DNA of 64,000 nucleotides from Pelagomonas calceolata. Its lineage: Eukaryota > Sar > Pelagophyceae > Pelagomonadales > Pelagomonadaceae. A program made the position numbers and the translations under genes. A model generated the notes under the pieces. It had not been told where the DNA came from, made no database searches, and saw nothing but the letters and a program-made list of their open reading frames with translations. This document shows, one piece after another, positions 45,441 through 55,054 of the stretch (positions within the stretch are counted from its first letter, which is position 1; every line of letters starts with the position of its first letter). Where the stretch lies: positions 5,050,501-5,114,500 of the forward strand of contig CAKKNE010000002.1 of the NCBI GenBank assembly GCA_918797485.1, written 5' to 3'.

Positions 45441-45691
45441 CGATGCTGCCCAGGTCAGAGCAATGCAAGTGCAGAAGGCTGTCAGGCGTCAAATGCTTGC
45501 AGACGGCGGCGACGGCGTCGCGGGCGGCTGTGGCGATGCGTGCGTAGTTTTAGGCACAATCGGGCAGCACTGCTTCCAACGCAATCGCAGCGCGCTCGAC
45601 AGACTGTGTGGACCCGCACGCGGCACGCCGCCGCCGCGCCCGCGCGCCCAGAGGTCGTAAGTAAACGCACTTAGGCGGGAAAAAGAAGCAG

Positions 45692-46591
45692 TCAGGCGTA
45701 CGTCGGCGGCTTGACGAGCAAATGGCGCGCGCACGGCGCCGCGCAGTCGGCCGCCAGGACCTCGGACTCCGGAATGTCCCCCCAGAGCATCGCGTCCGTT
45801 TCACTATCGTCATCACTTTCCTTCTCGAAGACGACGGGGCACACTCTAGTTCTCAACCACACGACGATGCAGTCTCTAGATAAAGGCCACCTCGGTAACG
45901 CAGCAACTAACACCGGATGGAAAGATTGGGCTAATTCCACTTGAAACAGCGAGTCGCAGGACCGGCCCCAGGGCGCCTGGGCTAACGACAAAGTCCCTCC
46001 GGAGCAGACGGACTCGCCCACGACAATAATTGCTTCTCCCTCGTACGCGCGTAAGCATGCCAGAGCTAATGATCCTGGATCTTCTTCTGAGTCACTCTTT
46101 GATGAGTCCTCCTTATCATCGAGGTCCGCTCGGCACGCGTCGTCGGGGTAGCAGAGGAACAAACTCCGATCCGACAGATGTTCGCACACTTCTGGCCCTC
46201 CGACCTTGACGTCGAAATAACATTTGGGAGGAGGCTTCGCATCAAACGCCACGACGTCGACGCCTCGCGCGTGCAACAGCGACGCCCAGTAGCCCTTGCC
46301 CGCGCCGACTTCCACGAGCGGCGCGTACGCTTCCAGCACCCGCAAAGCCCGCTCATCCGGCAGCGCCCAGGCGTACTCCCTCCTCAGTCGATCGCCAGAT
46401 TCCGCCATGAGCTCCCAGAGCTCGGCGCGCCGCTCGGCATCTAGCGTCGATGACAGGAGTCGGTTCATGTCCGGGGGCCACGACGCCGCGACCGCTTTAT
46501 AGGTCTCGAGCATGGCGATGCGGGCCTTGCCGGGCGCGGGCTGGGGGCGGGAGCTGCGGTTCTTCTTGCGCGGGGGCTGGCGGGTCTCCAT
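45692..46591 (-). CDS. SAM-dependent methyltransferase-like protein
   Basis: I take the ATG near 46591 (METRQPPRKK), giving 299 residues; an in-frame Met at MLETYKAVAA is an alternative. A basic N-terminus leads to YAWALPDERALRVL, then a Rossmann motif I (APLVEVGAGKGYWASLLHAR) with the acidic residue after strand 2 (VVAFDAKPPP). An acidic insert follows, then EAIIVVGES as strand 4 or 5 and a C-terminal strand (DCIVVWLR). This order fits a class I methyltransferase seen in many protists and oomycetes with an unknown substrate. The final part ends VLAADCAAPC. It is divergent from the GT61-like gene at 47037. Confidence 0.65.
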   Translation of the reverse strand: METRQPPRKKNRSSRPQPAPGKARIAMLETYKAVAASWPPDMNRLLSSTLDAERRAELWELMAESGDRLRREYAWALPDERALRVLEAYAPLVEVGAGKGYWASLLHARGVDVVAFDAKPPPKCYFDVKVGGPEVCEHLSDRSLFLCYPDDACRADLDDKEDSSKSDSEEDPGSLALACLRAYEGEAIIVVGESVCSGGTLSLAQAPWGRSCDSLFQVELAQSFHPVLVAALPRWPLSRDCIVVWLRTRVCPVVFEKESDDDSETDAMLWGDIPESEVLAADCAAPCARHLLVKPPTYA

Positions 46592-47036
46592 CCTTCGTCG
46601 GCGCGTTGGTCTTGCAGTGTCCGACTGTCTGGTTTCGCCTTGCTGCTCGCGTCGACGGGCGTTTGAGGAGCTGTAAGCGTCGGGATCTGCGAGGACTATC
46701 AACGCTGCGCCGCTGGGCAAGCTGCGTATGTCAGAGGTTGTCTGCGCGGTGAGTTTGAGCCGTGCAAAAAGCGCCTCGTCGACAAGCTCTGGATGTGTGG
46801 GCTGAAAGTGCAGGCAAGGGATTCGCCGACGTACAAGATTTCAGCGTAGGAAGACGTATTCCTACATGTCTAGGTCAAATCGGACCGCAAGACTTTCGGG
46901 CTGTGGGATTTCGAGCTGAGAGAGCAGCGCAAAAATGCGCCCTGGCGCTCCATGCCTTCCGCCAATGCAAAACGGTGAGCGCTGGCGCATGGTGATGCCA
47001 AACTCCCGCTGAAGGGGGCAGCCCCACCGACGAGCC
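46592..47036. other. divergent intergenic interval
   Basis: No dyad element or other motif is recognised between the methyltransferase-like gene (minus) and the GT61-like gene (plus). Confidence 0.4.
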
Positions 47037-48551
47037 ATGCGCGCCGCAATAGCATGGCTCACCGTAGCAGCAGCAAATGCCCAGCAGGCCTCGGTAGCCC
47101 GCGTCCCGACGCAGGGCTCCTTCGGCGCGGAACTCCAAGCGAGAGACCAAGCCTACCTCGACCTGTCCTACGTGCGAACGAAGAAGCGTAAAGTATTGCT
47201 GCACGGTACCGTAGACGAACAAACCCAACAAGCTTTAAAAACGTACGGCACGACCCTGAAGAGCGACCAGCTCGCGGCCCACTCCCACAACAAGTTCGCC
47301 ATACCTATCACGACAGATGGGACGGACCCTTGCCCTCCAAACGTCACAAGGCACTTCACCGTCAAGCCGTGGTTCTGGGACAACGCGTGGCACGCGCGCG
47401 GCGTCCTGCGGTGCCTTCACGCCGTCGACGCGACTCTTTGAGGCCATTCGGACCGCTTTGACGGAAATGCTCCGCGCAGGCACTTCTGGAACGACCTCAC
47501 GGCGCTGGGGCATCGTCTTGCAGAGGCTTCTCATCGCCACGAGCGGCTGGCGTTGGACGTATTTCCAGATATTCCTAATGATCGCATCAAGCTCATTGAT
47601 TTGATTCTGAAGCCGGCCTTCGCGGGCGGCATCCGGGGCGCCTCCACATTATTCTCGTCCTCGGAGACGTGTTTGCATTTACACTGGGCCGTGGGGCCGC
47701 GCGTGATTGGCCCTGTTGATGGTGGGGGCTTTTCTGGGGAGCGACGGGCGGCGGCGGACTTCTGGCGTCATAAGCTGCTAGAGGACGGTTCTATAAAGGA
47801 TGAAGATCGAGATAGTGACAACTACAAGCCGTCGGTCATCTTCGTGGGGCGGTCTTGTGCCGGGAGGGGCGCAGCGAGGTGCATCCGCAACGACGGCCTC
47901 GCAAACCTAAAAAAAGCGTTCGAAAACCGAGGCTGGCGCGTCGACGCGAACTGCTGCGCGTGGTCTGATGCAAGAAAAACACTAAGGAGCTTCGCGGGCG
48001 CCGACATCGTCCTGGGGCCACATGGGGCCGGTCTCGCGAACGCGCTGCTGGCGCGGCGGGGCCTCGTGCTCGTCGAGGTGCACGGCGACTTCGGTGCCGA
48101 GCTCGACCTGTTCAGGAAGGTCGCGGACGGCCGCGCGGGCGGCTACGTTTCCGTAAAGGGGCGCTTCTCCGGTCTTGGGGGCATGAGGTTTACTCCTGAA
48201 GACGCGTCTCAAATAGCCGCCTGCGCCGTCAACGTGTGGCTGGACGGTCGCAACGCGCGCGTGGCGAACGCCACGGTGACGACATCTTCAGGAACGCTCG
48301 CGGCCTGCGGCCGCGTCGGCCCGGACCCGTCCTCTCCAAAGCTCTTCGTCGGGTCGCGGAAGCGCCTCGGCAGCGGCGGCGCGCTGATCGAGGGCGCCGC
48401 GGTGGTCGGCCACGACGTCGACTGCTCGAGCCCGGGAAAGCCCGCGCCGAACAAGTACGTCTGCCCCGAGGCGGTTGATAGGACCGTCCAGGGGCGACCC
48501 GGCGTCCCGGGGCCGCCGCAGCAGCCCGGGCGGCGGCGTCCTCCGGGGTGA
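47037..48551 (+). CDS. GT61-like glycosyltransferase, interrupted frame best explained by a 69-bp intron
   Basis: The frame is open from 47037 to 48551 except for one TGA at 47439. Removing 47411-47479 (donor GTGCCT, acceptor CGCGCAG) deletes the TGA, keeps phase 2 and gives 481 residues. The N-terminus is a signal peptide (AAIAWLTVAAANAQQ). The C-terminal half has the GT61 signature ADIVLGPHGAGLANALLARR and the preceding SVIFVGRSC and ENRGWRVD strands. GT61 enzymes (xylosyl-, arabinosyl-, O-GlcNAc-type) act in the ER/Golgi. The tail (GRPGVPGPPQQPGRRRPPG) is Pro/Gly-rich. A convergent neighbour at 48658 has the same fold. Alternatives for the TGA are a null allele, sequence error or, less likely, selenocysteine. 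Confidence 0.7.
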
Positions 48552-48609
48552 GTTAAAGGTATGTCATGTAGAGACTCGTGACCCCGACGCCTAAATTCGA
48601 ACGACGATA

Positions 48610-48625
48610 CTTACAGTGCTAGATT
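48610..48625 (+). promoter_or_regulatory. downstream motif after GT61-like stop
   Basis: CTTACAGTGCTAGATT lies 59 bases past the stop codon; it resembles the copies at 8539 and 10911 but with one change in the core. Confidence 0.3.
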
Positions 48626-48657
48626 CGATTGGCAGAGAAGCGTTTTGAAACAGCAGC

Positions 48658-49833
48658 CTATTTCAGATGCGAGTGGATATCCTCCGATCGCCGGATAAAA
48701 CTCAGCGCGGCGAGCGCGCCGACGACGAGGACAAAAACAGCGACCCAGAGAGGCCACGCCGCCGCGGGGTTCCGGTGCGCCTCGATGGCCGCGACGATGG
48801 ATTGAATGCCCGCCTCCGACAACCGGAACCGGCCGTCCCGCCAGTACTTTGTTCTGAGGTGCAGGAAGCCCCGACGGTCGGTCTGCTCGAGGCGGTCGGC
48901 GTGGACCGTCTTATAGCCAGCACCCACGTGGCCGAAGATCGTGCCCCAGGGGCTGAACCACCTTGATTTCACTTCGATTAACAGAGACGGCCGGCGCAGC
49001 CAGACGCCGTTCGCGCAGCCCGCCCCGTGAAAACAAACTAACGCATCAGCGCACGACAACGCCTGCCGCTGGAGGTCCCAGGACCAGCTCGCGTCCGGCT
49101 CGATGACGTGGGTCTTGACGCCGACGCGCGTCAAGGCGGCCGCCACGGCGTCCCAGTTGTCAAGCGATCGCCGCGTTCCAGAGGCGCGCTTCACGATGAC
49201 GGCGTGGTAGTGGTGAGGGCATTTATCGACGCTGCGCGGTCGATCTCGCAGCCACCGGCCCATCTGGCGCCGCGCGAGCGCCTCGTGGAAGAACTTGCCG
49301 ACGGGGCCGTACGCCATGGGCGGCGGATGCTTCGCGGCTCTGCTGAAGGTGAGGCTGATGTTCGTACCGAGCTCGCGCTCGATCGCCCCTCTCTGGTTCG
49401 CCAGCGACGCCGGGAGCGTCAGCGACGCCTCCGCGGCCGCGATGCCGCCGCGCTCGAGACACATGCGGTTGTATAAGACCGTATTGTACAATGCATGGGC
49501 GTAGTTTCTCGTAGCATGCCGCTCGACGTACAAGGACGTGCGCGTCCCGTTGCGCACGACGAGTCTACAAATGAAGCGCCACCACGCGTCGTCGTTGAGC
49601 TCGTTTAACATTTCCGCCCAGTAGACGCTGAACGGGTCCTGGGGCGACGGCGTCAGTGTCGGCGCGCCGAGCCCGCCGGCCGTCGCCTCGTCGCGACGGC
49701 GGACCGTCGGCGCGGGGAAGGGTGGATGCGTGTGGCCGATCACGGCTACTGAGAAAACGCACGCGCTCGCAAGAGCGAGAGCGAGGCCCGCCCGCCTGGG
49801 CTGTGGCATTTTGGGAATTTCAACCCCATCCAT
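48658..49833 (-). CDS. GT61-like type II membrane glycosyltransferase with C-terminal helix
   Basis: The 391-residue protein from the ATG at 49833 has a short basic N-terminus and a signal anchor (AGLALALASACVFSVAVIG). The catalytic half contains YHAVIVKRASGTRRSLDNWD, the strand VKTHVIEPDASWSWD and the GT61 block ADALVCFHGAGCANGVWLRR, equivalent to ADIVLGPHGAGLAN in the convergent neighbour at 47037. A C-terminal helix (WPLWVAVFVLVVGALAALSF) with a basic end is unusual for this family. The two genes are tail to tail 106 bp apart and are probably old paralogues acting on Golgi glycans. The upstream region contains a 22-base direct repeat. Confidence 0.75.
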   Translation of the reverse strand: MDGVEIPKMPQPRRAGLALALASACVFSVAVIGHTHPPFPAPTVRRRDEATAGGLGAPTLTPSPQDPFSVYWAEMLNELNDDAWWRFICRLVVRNGTRTSLYVERHATRNYAHALYNTVLYNRMCLERGGIAAAEASLTLPASLANQRGAIERELGTNISLTFSRAAKHPPPMAYGPVGKFFHEALARRQMGRWLRDRPRSVDKCPHHYHAVIVKRASGTRRSLDNWDAVAAALTRVGVKTHVIEPDASWSWDLQRQALSCADALVCFHGAGCANGVWLRRPSLLIEVKSRWFSPWGTIFGHVGAGYKTVHADRLEQTDRRGFLHLRTKYWRDGRFRLSEAGIQSIVAAIEAHRNPAAAWPLWVAVFVLVVGALAALSFIRRSEDIHSHLK

Positions 49834-49993
49834 GATCTCGCAACGTAGGCCCCTTGTGATGCTTAGGAATCGTGCAGGCACAGCGGTTCTTAAATGCCCG
49901 AGAAAGCCGAGGCGCCGCGTTGGCTGAAACCGCCGCCCGGCCACAAAGATAATGCTATGCTGCTTCCCCCTAGTGCGTCTATGCACTATCCTA

Positions 49994-50044
49994 CGCCATC
50001 GCCGCGATGAATATGATACAGGCGCCATCGCCGCGATGAATATG
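49994..50044. repeat. 22-bp direct repeat, period 29
   Basis: CGCCATCGCCGCGATGAATA followed by TG occurs at 49994-50015 and again at 50023-50044 without mismatch. It lies between the GPI stop and the upstream side of the GT61-like gene on the minus strand. Confidence 0.8.
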
Positions 50045-50070
50045 GACAGACCCTTACCCGCCGAACCGAG

Positions 50071-52027
50071 CTACTGCTCCATATAAGCCGCGATGAGCAC
50101 CGCCGTGCTCGCGTTGAAGCCTTGCGTCGACTTCGCCACCAACCCTTTGCCGACCTCCTTTGCGAGCACCTTGCCGAGCTGCACGCCCCACTGGTCGAAA
50201 GAGTTGATGCCCCAGACCCAGCCCTGGACGGCGACGCGGTGCTCGTACAAGGCCAGCAACAGACCCATCGACCGCGGCGTCACCGCGTCAAACAATAATG
50301 AAAGCGACGGTCGATCCCCCGGGAAGGCCTTGTGCGGGTCCTCGGAAACCTTCCCGACCGCGAGCGCGTCGGGCTGCGCGAAGAAGTTGCACATGAGCTC
50401 GTCGTGGTTTGATAGAGCATTGCCAGCCAAAGTCACGGGCGCCTGCGACTTCTTGAACCCAATAAATTCCGCCGGAACAACTCTCCCTTGGTGCATCAAC
50501 TGGTAGAAGGAGTGCTGGCCGTTCGTCCCCGGTTCCCCGAAGCAGATCTCCCCAGCTTCGAAGGACAACGTACTCCCGTCCATCGCCACCCTCTTCCCGT
50601 TCGACTCCATGTCGAGCTGTTGGACGTGGGCCGCGAACCTTAGTAGAGCCTGGGCGTACGGCAATATCGCTTTACAATTGTACCCGAGGAACGTCGAGTT
50701 GTAGAGGCCGAGCAAACCGAGCAATACGGGTAGGTTCTTTTCTAACGGTGCAGACTTAAAATGCAGGTCCATCGCATGTGCGCCAGCCAAAAACTCACGT
50801 AACGGCGCCATGCCGTACTGCAGCGCCAAAGGCAATACCCCAACAGGCGAATGCACGGAAAAGCGTCCCCCCACGTAATCGCCGAACGCGAAGACGTTCT
50901 CCGGCGCGATGCCGAAGTCCGCCGTCAATTGCATCTGCGTCGACACCGCGGCGACGTGCTGTCTCACCACTTTTGTGGCATCGGCCTTGATCGACGACGT
51001 GAGCCAGTCCTTCACCGTTTTCGCATTCATAATTGTTTCAGCAGTAGTAAAGGACTTCGACACCACCACCACCAACGTCGAGGACGCGTCGACGCCGTCG
51101 ACCTGCGAGAGACGTCTCAAAATGAAAAAAAAGACCAGCCTCCACAATCTCTGACGGAGACGCATTCATGAAGATGGCGCGAGACGCCGGTTACCGCACC
51201 TGCCGCGCGAAGTCCACGGGGTCCACGTTCGCGACGAACTTGAGCGTCCGCCCTTCCGCCGCTTTTTTACATGAAGCGTCCGCTCTTAACGCTTCGTAGA
51301 GGAACTCCGGGCCGAGGTAGGAGCCGCCGATGCCGATCGCGAGGACCGTCGTGAGTTTTTTGCCCGTCGCGCCGACCCATTTACCTGAACGTACTCTTTG
51401 CGTGAAGTCCTCGATCTTATCCAATACTGAATTGACGAATTTGACCTGGTCCTCGCCGTTGGCGATCATCGGGGCTGCAGTTTTAGGTGCTCGGAGCGCG
51501 GCGTGGAAGACACTTCGTTTCTCGGTCTCGTTGATGACATCTCCTCTAAACATGGCATCTCTTTTACCTTCCACATTGGCCTTGCGCGCTAGCGCTACGA
51601 GCTTGCTCATCGTCTCCTGGTCGACTTTTTGTCTCGCGAAATCCATTAAAACGCCCTCCGCTTCTACTCGTAACGAAGCGCACCTCTCGGCGTCCTCGAG
51701 CTGATCTCTTAGATGTTTGGCCTTTTGCTGGGTCGCTGCTTGAGCCACAGCTTTCCACTCGGCTGTGCCGGCGATGCCGCTCGGGCCGTTCAGGAGCTTG
51801 GCGGTCTCGGGGAAGGAGGCTTCTAGAGTTTCACTCGAATAAGTAGCGGCGTCCTTGAGCGAGTTGCCCAGGGCCGTGGTGTCCAGCGACGGCGCGAGGG
51901 GCGTGGCCTCGGGCACGGCGTCGCTGACAGCCTCTATCGCGGCGCCTGCTGCGTCGCTGACGGACTTGACCGCCTCTCCTATCGCCTTGACGGCGTCGTC
52001 GGTGATGGAGCCATTGCGCGCGGCCAT
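50071..52027 (-). CDS. glucose-6-phosphate isomerase, two exons
   Basis: Exons 52027-51200 and 51102-50071 give 619 residues. GPI interconverts glucose-6-P and fructose-6-P in glycolysis, gluconeogenesis and starch or glucan metabolism. Signatures are [32 protein letters not shown], the family pattern [37 protein letters not shown] with its His and Gln, and the second family pattern [15 protein letters not shown]. The 97-bp intron (51103-51199) joins RQ to VDGVD in phase 0, exactly between the two halves of the sugar-phosphate domain. The N-terminus is about 80 residues longer than usual and Ala/Asp-rich, without an obvious signal peptide, so cytosol or a non-standard target are both possible. 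A dyad promoter element lies just upstream. Confidence 0.93.
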
Positions 52028-52074
52028 CGTCTCGCCAAAGGACTGGATGCGGCCTTGTACTATTGACAGAAAAC

Positions 52075-52099
52075 GCTAGCGTGCCTGTAGACACACTAG
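52075..52099 (-). promoter_or_regulatory. dyad promoter element upstream of GPI
   Basis: On the minus strand: CTAGTGTGTCTACA then GGCACGCTAGCG. Spacing 20 bases; 48 bases before the ATG, the closest of all copies. Confidence 0.6.
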
Positions 52100-52194
52100 G
52101 AATCCGCCCTGGGAGGATGTATCGCAGGCGGAGGACGCTTGCGTCTGCCCGAGAGTAATGTGTGCATATGAACAAACTTGGATGGATTACACAC

Positions 52195-53328
52195 TCAACC
52201 CCAGGGGCCCCGGCCCTCGGCCTCGTTGCGGCGTCGTATATTTTCACACATTCGCTCATGGTCTTCAAATGAAACTTCGCCGTGCTCGTCCCGCGGCAAC
52301 GCCCTGAGATCATCAATGTGAACCATGGGGCACTCCCGGAAGCGACGGTCCCGCAACTTCTCCAGGCTGCCGGCGCGCGGCCATCGCGCCTTGAAAATGC
52401 TGTTCACGACGAACTGCGTCCGCGGGCCGTCCAAATTCCAGCCCTCGGTCCGCCAGCAGAACTCCTCCGCCGAGGCCGGCACCTTAATGCCGTCGCGCCG
52501 TTCGGACGAACCGGTCTCCATCCACCGCGCAAAGTCGTTCCCGTTCGACTCGCGCCACGGTTTGAACCGGGCCGGGTCGAACACGGACGGGTCGTCTTCG
52601 GGGTACCGCGCCAGCGACGGGTTCAGCCGCGCGTGCTCCGGAGGAACCGGGTTCAGCGAGAACGCGTGCTCGCGGCACGAGTGCTTCACGCCCGCGCGGA
52701 AGCACTTCTCGCAGAGGTCGTAGCCGGGGTCGGGGACGCACCGGGTGCACCGATAGACCAGGCCGACGAGCGAGCCCTCGCTCCGTGTCGCGGCGCCGGC
52801 TCTTCCAGTTCTCATTGATGCGAGAGCATCATGGAGCATGTGGTCGCGAGCGGTCATGGTGGAGCAATTGTCGCACCAGACGTTCTCATGGATTTCGTCC
52901 GGCTCGCCCGTCTCGTGCGGGCCGCGCTCGAGCCGCACGTTGGCCCGGGGCACGCTCTTGGGCTTCAGTTCCCCGTCCAAGCGCACGCCGACGCGGTCCT
53001 CTGCGGTCTGGCTCTTCACGATGGTGCCGCGACGCAGGTTCAGAATGTCCGCTTTCAGACCGTGGAGCACGACGCGCGTGCCGACGGTGAACAACGCCGC
53101 CCAGACCTCCGACCGCGCTTCGGCGGCCGCGCGGTGGCAGCACGCCATTCGCTTGACCAGCGAACCGCTGTCGCCCGCGAACTGGCAGCACAGCGCGAGC
53201 ACGGGGGGCGGGAGGCCACCGATGAGCTCTCCAGTGGTGGGCGGCACAGTGCTGGTGCCTTCAGGCTCGGTGCCTTCCGCCAGCCGCGTCGCCGAGATCG
53301 CGTGTGCGAGATCATCGGCCGAATCCAT
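52195..53328 (-). CDS. ZZ-type zinc finger protein with F-box-like N-terminus
   Basis: The 377-residue protein starts at 53328. A helix set near 33-70 (LIGGLPPPVLALCCQFAGDS, then CCHRAAAEARSEVW) resembles an F-box. Residues about 75-135 form a small beta domain (GTRVVLHGLKADILNLRRGT). A ZZ zinc finger follows at about 148-215: ENVWCDNCSTM, VYRCTRC, YDLCEKCFRAGVKH and CREHAF supply the Cys/His ligands for two zincs. ZZ fingers bind N-degrons, histone tails or SUMO. The rest is charged and unassigned. The mix of F-box-like and ZZ modules suggests a ubiquitin-linked adaptor, which remains inference. Confidence 0.7.
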   Translation of the reverse strand: MDSADDLAHAISATRLAEGTEPEGTSTVPPTTGELIGGLPPPVLALCCQFAGDSGSLVKRMACCHRAAAEARSEVWAALFTVGTRVVLHGLKADILNLRRGTIVKSQTAEDRVGVRLDGELKPKSVPRANVRLERGPHETGEPDEIHENVWCDNCSTMTARDHMLHDALASMRTGRAGAATRSEGSLVGLVYRCTRCVPDPGYDLCEKCFRAGVKHSCREHAFSLNPVPPEHARLNPSLARYPEDDPSVFDPARFKPWRESNGNDFARWMETGSSERRDGIKVPASAEEFCWRTEGWNLDGPRTQFVVNSIFKARWPRAGSLEKLRDRRFRECPMVHIDDLRALPRDEHGEVSFEDHERMCENIRRRNEAEGRGPWG

Positions 53329-53402
53329 GAGGTCAATAATGTGTCCAGAGTCGCGCGCCGCGGCCGGTTTAGGAGGGTCAAGGCAACTTTGCCAAAAGTT
53401 TA

Positions 53403-53426
53403 GCTAGCGTATGTGGACACACTAGG
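53403..53426 (-). promoter_or_regulatory. dyad promoter element upstream of ZZ-finger gene
   Basis: On the minus strand: CTAGTGTGTCCACA then TACGCTAGC. Spacing 18 bases; 75 bases before the ATG. Confidence 0.65.
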
Positions 53427-53486
53427 ATTCCTACGGAAATGTGTCGCACGAGACGAAAGAACAAAAAGGATACAATTAGAAGGGCG

Positions 53487-53825
53487 TCACCGACTCCCGC
53501 GCATGGCCGGCGAGCTCTCCTCCGTCATCGCGGGCACCTCGCCGACGGCCTCCTTCTCGAACCCAAAACCCATCGGCGTTGCTCGCGAAGCTTTCATCTT
53601 CGAGTTCTGATTGTATATGTAAGCGGCGGCGCCCGCGGTCACTGCGGCGGCCGGCAGCACGAAGTTTCGCAAGACGTCGATCTTCGACGTCACCACGGCA
53701 TGCTGCCGGTTCGTCTCCGTGACGACCCAGCGCAGGTCGCCCGTCGTGCGGTTCGGCGCGCGCATGAGGAAGCCGTAACGCATTGTGGAGCGCAGGAGGC
53801 CCTGCCGCCAGGCGTTGCTTGCCAT
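53487..53825 (-). CDS. small single-helix protein, probably mitochondrial
   Basis: The 112-residue protein from the ATG at 53825 has a basic, acid-free N-terminus typical of a mitochondrial presequence (MASNAWRQGLLRSTMRYGFL, then MRAPNRTT). Next comes an amphipathic segment (DLRWVVTETNRQHAVVTSKI) and one helix (VLRNFVLPAAAVTAGAAAYIY). The C-terminus is polar. It resembles accessory subunits of inner-membrane complexes in size and layout, but no family is recognised. Confidence 0.55.
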   Translation of the reverse strand: MASNAWRQGLLRSTMRYGFLMRAPNRTTGDLRWVVTETNRQHAVVTSKIDVLRNFVLPAAAVTAGAAAYIYNQNSKMKASRATPMGFGFEKEAVGEVPAMTEESSPAMRGSR

Positions 53826-54114
53826 GGCTCAGGGTGGGCTGCCCCTGAGATGTTACCTCGACCGCGCCAAGAGCTGCAAAGCCTGGACGCAGAGGTTCGG
53901 GAGAGATGAGGCAGTGCCGTGCAGACGCGACGTTGTGATCGGCAGCTTGCGCGCGGCCAGAGAAAGAAAGGCGGCCACTCGTGATCGAGCAAAGCTGCCA
54001 CGAGGCCGGCTCCCAATCTGCCAGGCTGTCGCTTGATCTCTCGACGAGGGCGATCATCCCTTCATTAAACGCGGTCGAAGACAAGGTTGATCGGCAAAAT
54101 AAGACTAAATAGAG

Positions 54115-54960
54115 TTATGACGCCACGGCCACGCCCGACACGACGACGCGTTTCAGGGGCTTGAACTGCGCGCACGTCGCGTCCGGGTTCGCGTACTCGC
54201 AGGCCCGCGCGATCTTCGACCCCAAGGGAGGCACGTCGCCCAGCGACACCAAATCTTTTTTCGCGGGGATGGCGTTGAGGGCGTCGAGCACCGGCAGGTC
54301 CTCGTCCAGGACCCGCCCTATTACAACAAGCTCCTCCTTGTCCAGGCCCGGATTGGTTTTGGGGGTGATCGTGAATTCAAACGCCCCGCCGCCGCGTTTG
54401 ACGCTCACGGCGCCGCGCTGCGACGGCCGCAGGTCGCCGCCGGCCTCTGCTGTGAAGGAAGGCGGTTCGCGCGCCGCGAAGCTCGAGTCGATGCGCCCAA
54501 AATCCACACGTTTATCTGGTACTAAACGCCACATCTGCGAGTTCACGAGGTTCACATCAATGCCCTGCTGGTCCAAGCAGATGCGCTCCTGCGCGCGCGC
54601 GGAGGCGGCGGCTCGCGCGAGGCCCGGCTCGTCCACATCGGCGCACCGCGCCCGCAGCGTGCCCCGGCAGAGCGCGAGAAAATATTCCGCCGACTTCGGC
54701 GCGTTTTCCGGCAGGATTTCGATGCGTAAAGGTGCCGACGGTGCCCGCGCCACGTTGAGCTCGAGCGTGACGAGCGTGCCGGCTGCTTTGGCCGGCAGTA
54801 CGACGCTGTTGGCAGCGGCTGCCGCGGCGGCGCCGAGGAGCGCGCGTCGCGTCGGCAGCGTGGGAGCAGCAGCAATCCCAGGTGCAGCAATGCGATGCCT
54901 GACATTGTCGAGGGATGCGGCACGACTGGAAATCGCTGCCGCAAGGATGAATGCTCGCAT
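54115..54960 (-). CDS. thylakoid-lumen cyclophilin-like protein (Tat-type transit)
   Basis: The 281-residue protein has three targeting layers: a signal peptide (MRAFILAAAISSRAASL), a transit-like stretch, and a twin-arginine lumenal signal (TRRALLGAAAAAAANSVVLP followed by AKA). The mature part is cyclophilin-like: VTLELNV, LRIEILPENAPKSAEYFLAL, the GGDLRPSQRGAVSV segment, FEFTITPKTNPGLDKEELVV and IGRVLDEDLPVLDALNAIP. Cyclophilins isomerise prolyl bonds. Here the catalytic Arg of the FHR motif and the usual GTGGxS block are not preserved, so enzymatic activity is doubtful and a chaperone or scaffold role is possible. It shows the organism has a plastid with thylakoids. Dyad promoter element upstream. 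Confidence 0.8.
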   Translation of the reverse strand: MRAFILAAAISSRAASLDNVRHRIAAPGIAAAPTLPTRRALLGAAAAAAANSVVLPAKAAGTLVTLELNVARAPSAPLRIEILPENAPKSAEYFLALCRGTLRARCADVDEPGLARAAASARAQERICLDQQGIDVNLVNSQMWRLVPDKRVDFGRIDSSFAAREPPSFTAEAGGDLRPSQRGAVSVKRGGGAFEFTITPKTNPGLDKEELVVIGRVLDEDLPVLDALNAIPAKKDLVSLGDVPPLGSKIARACEYANPDATCAQFKPLKRVVVSGVAVAS

Positions 54961-55030
54961 GTTTGCGACGCTCGTCCAGTCCTGCTGCAGCAGCGGCAGC
55001 TAACGAGCTAGGATCGAGCAGCCAAGCGGA

Positions 55031-55054
55031 GCTAGCGGGCGTGTAAGACACTAG
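55031..55054 (-). promoter_or_regulatory. dyad promoter element upstream of cyclophilin-like gene
   Basis: On the minus strand: CTAGTGTCTTACACG then CCCGCTAGC. Spacing 19 bases; 71 bases before the ATG. It lies in a divergent interval shared with the gene at 55356. Confidence 0.7.

Noticed and set aside
45604-45625. CTGTGTGGACCC as another introner end
   Set aside because: Only eight bases match the inverted repeat, there is no partner end or direct repeat nearby, and it lies in a spacer.
47439-47441. In-frame TGA as a selenocysteine codon
   Set aside because: Glycosyltransferases of this type do not use redox Cys, no SECIS-like stem was seen after the stop, and a phase-preserving 69-bp intron explains it more simply.
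52785-53407. Plus-strand frames opposite the ZZ-finger gene (up to 190 codons)
   Set aside because: They are antisense shadows; the minus strand encodes a full ZZ finger with correct ligand spacing.
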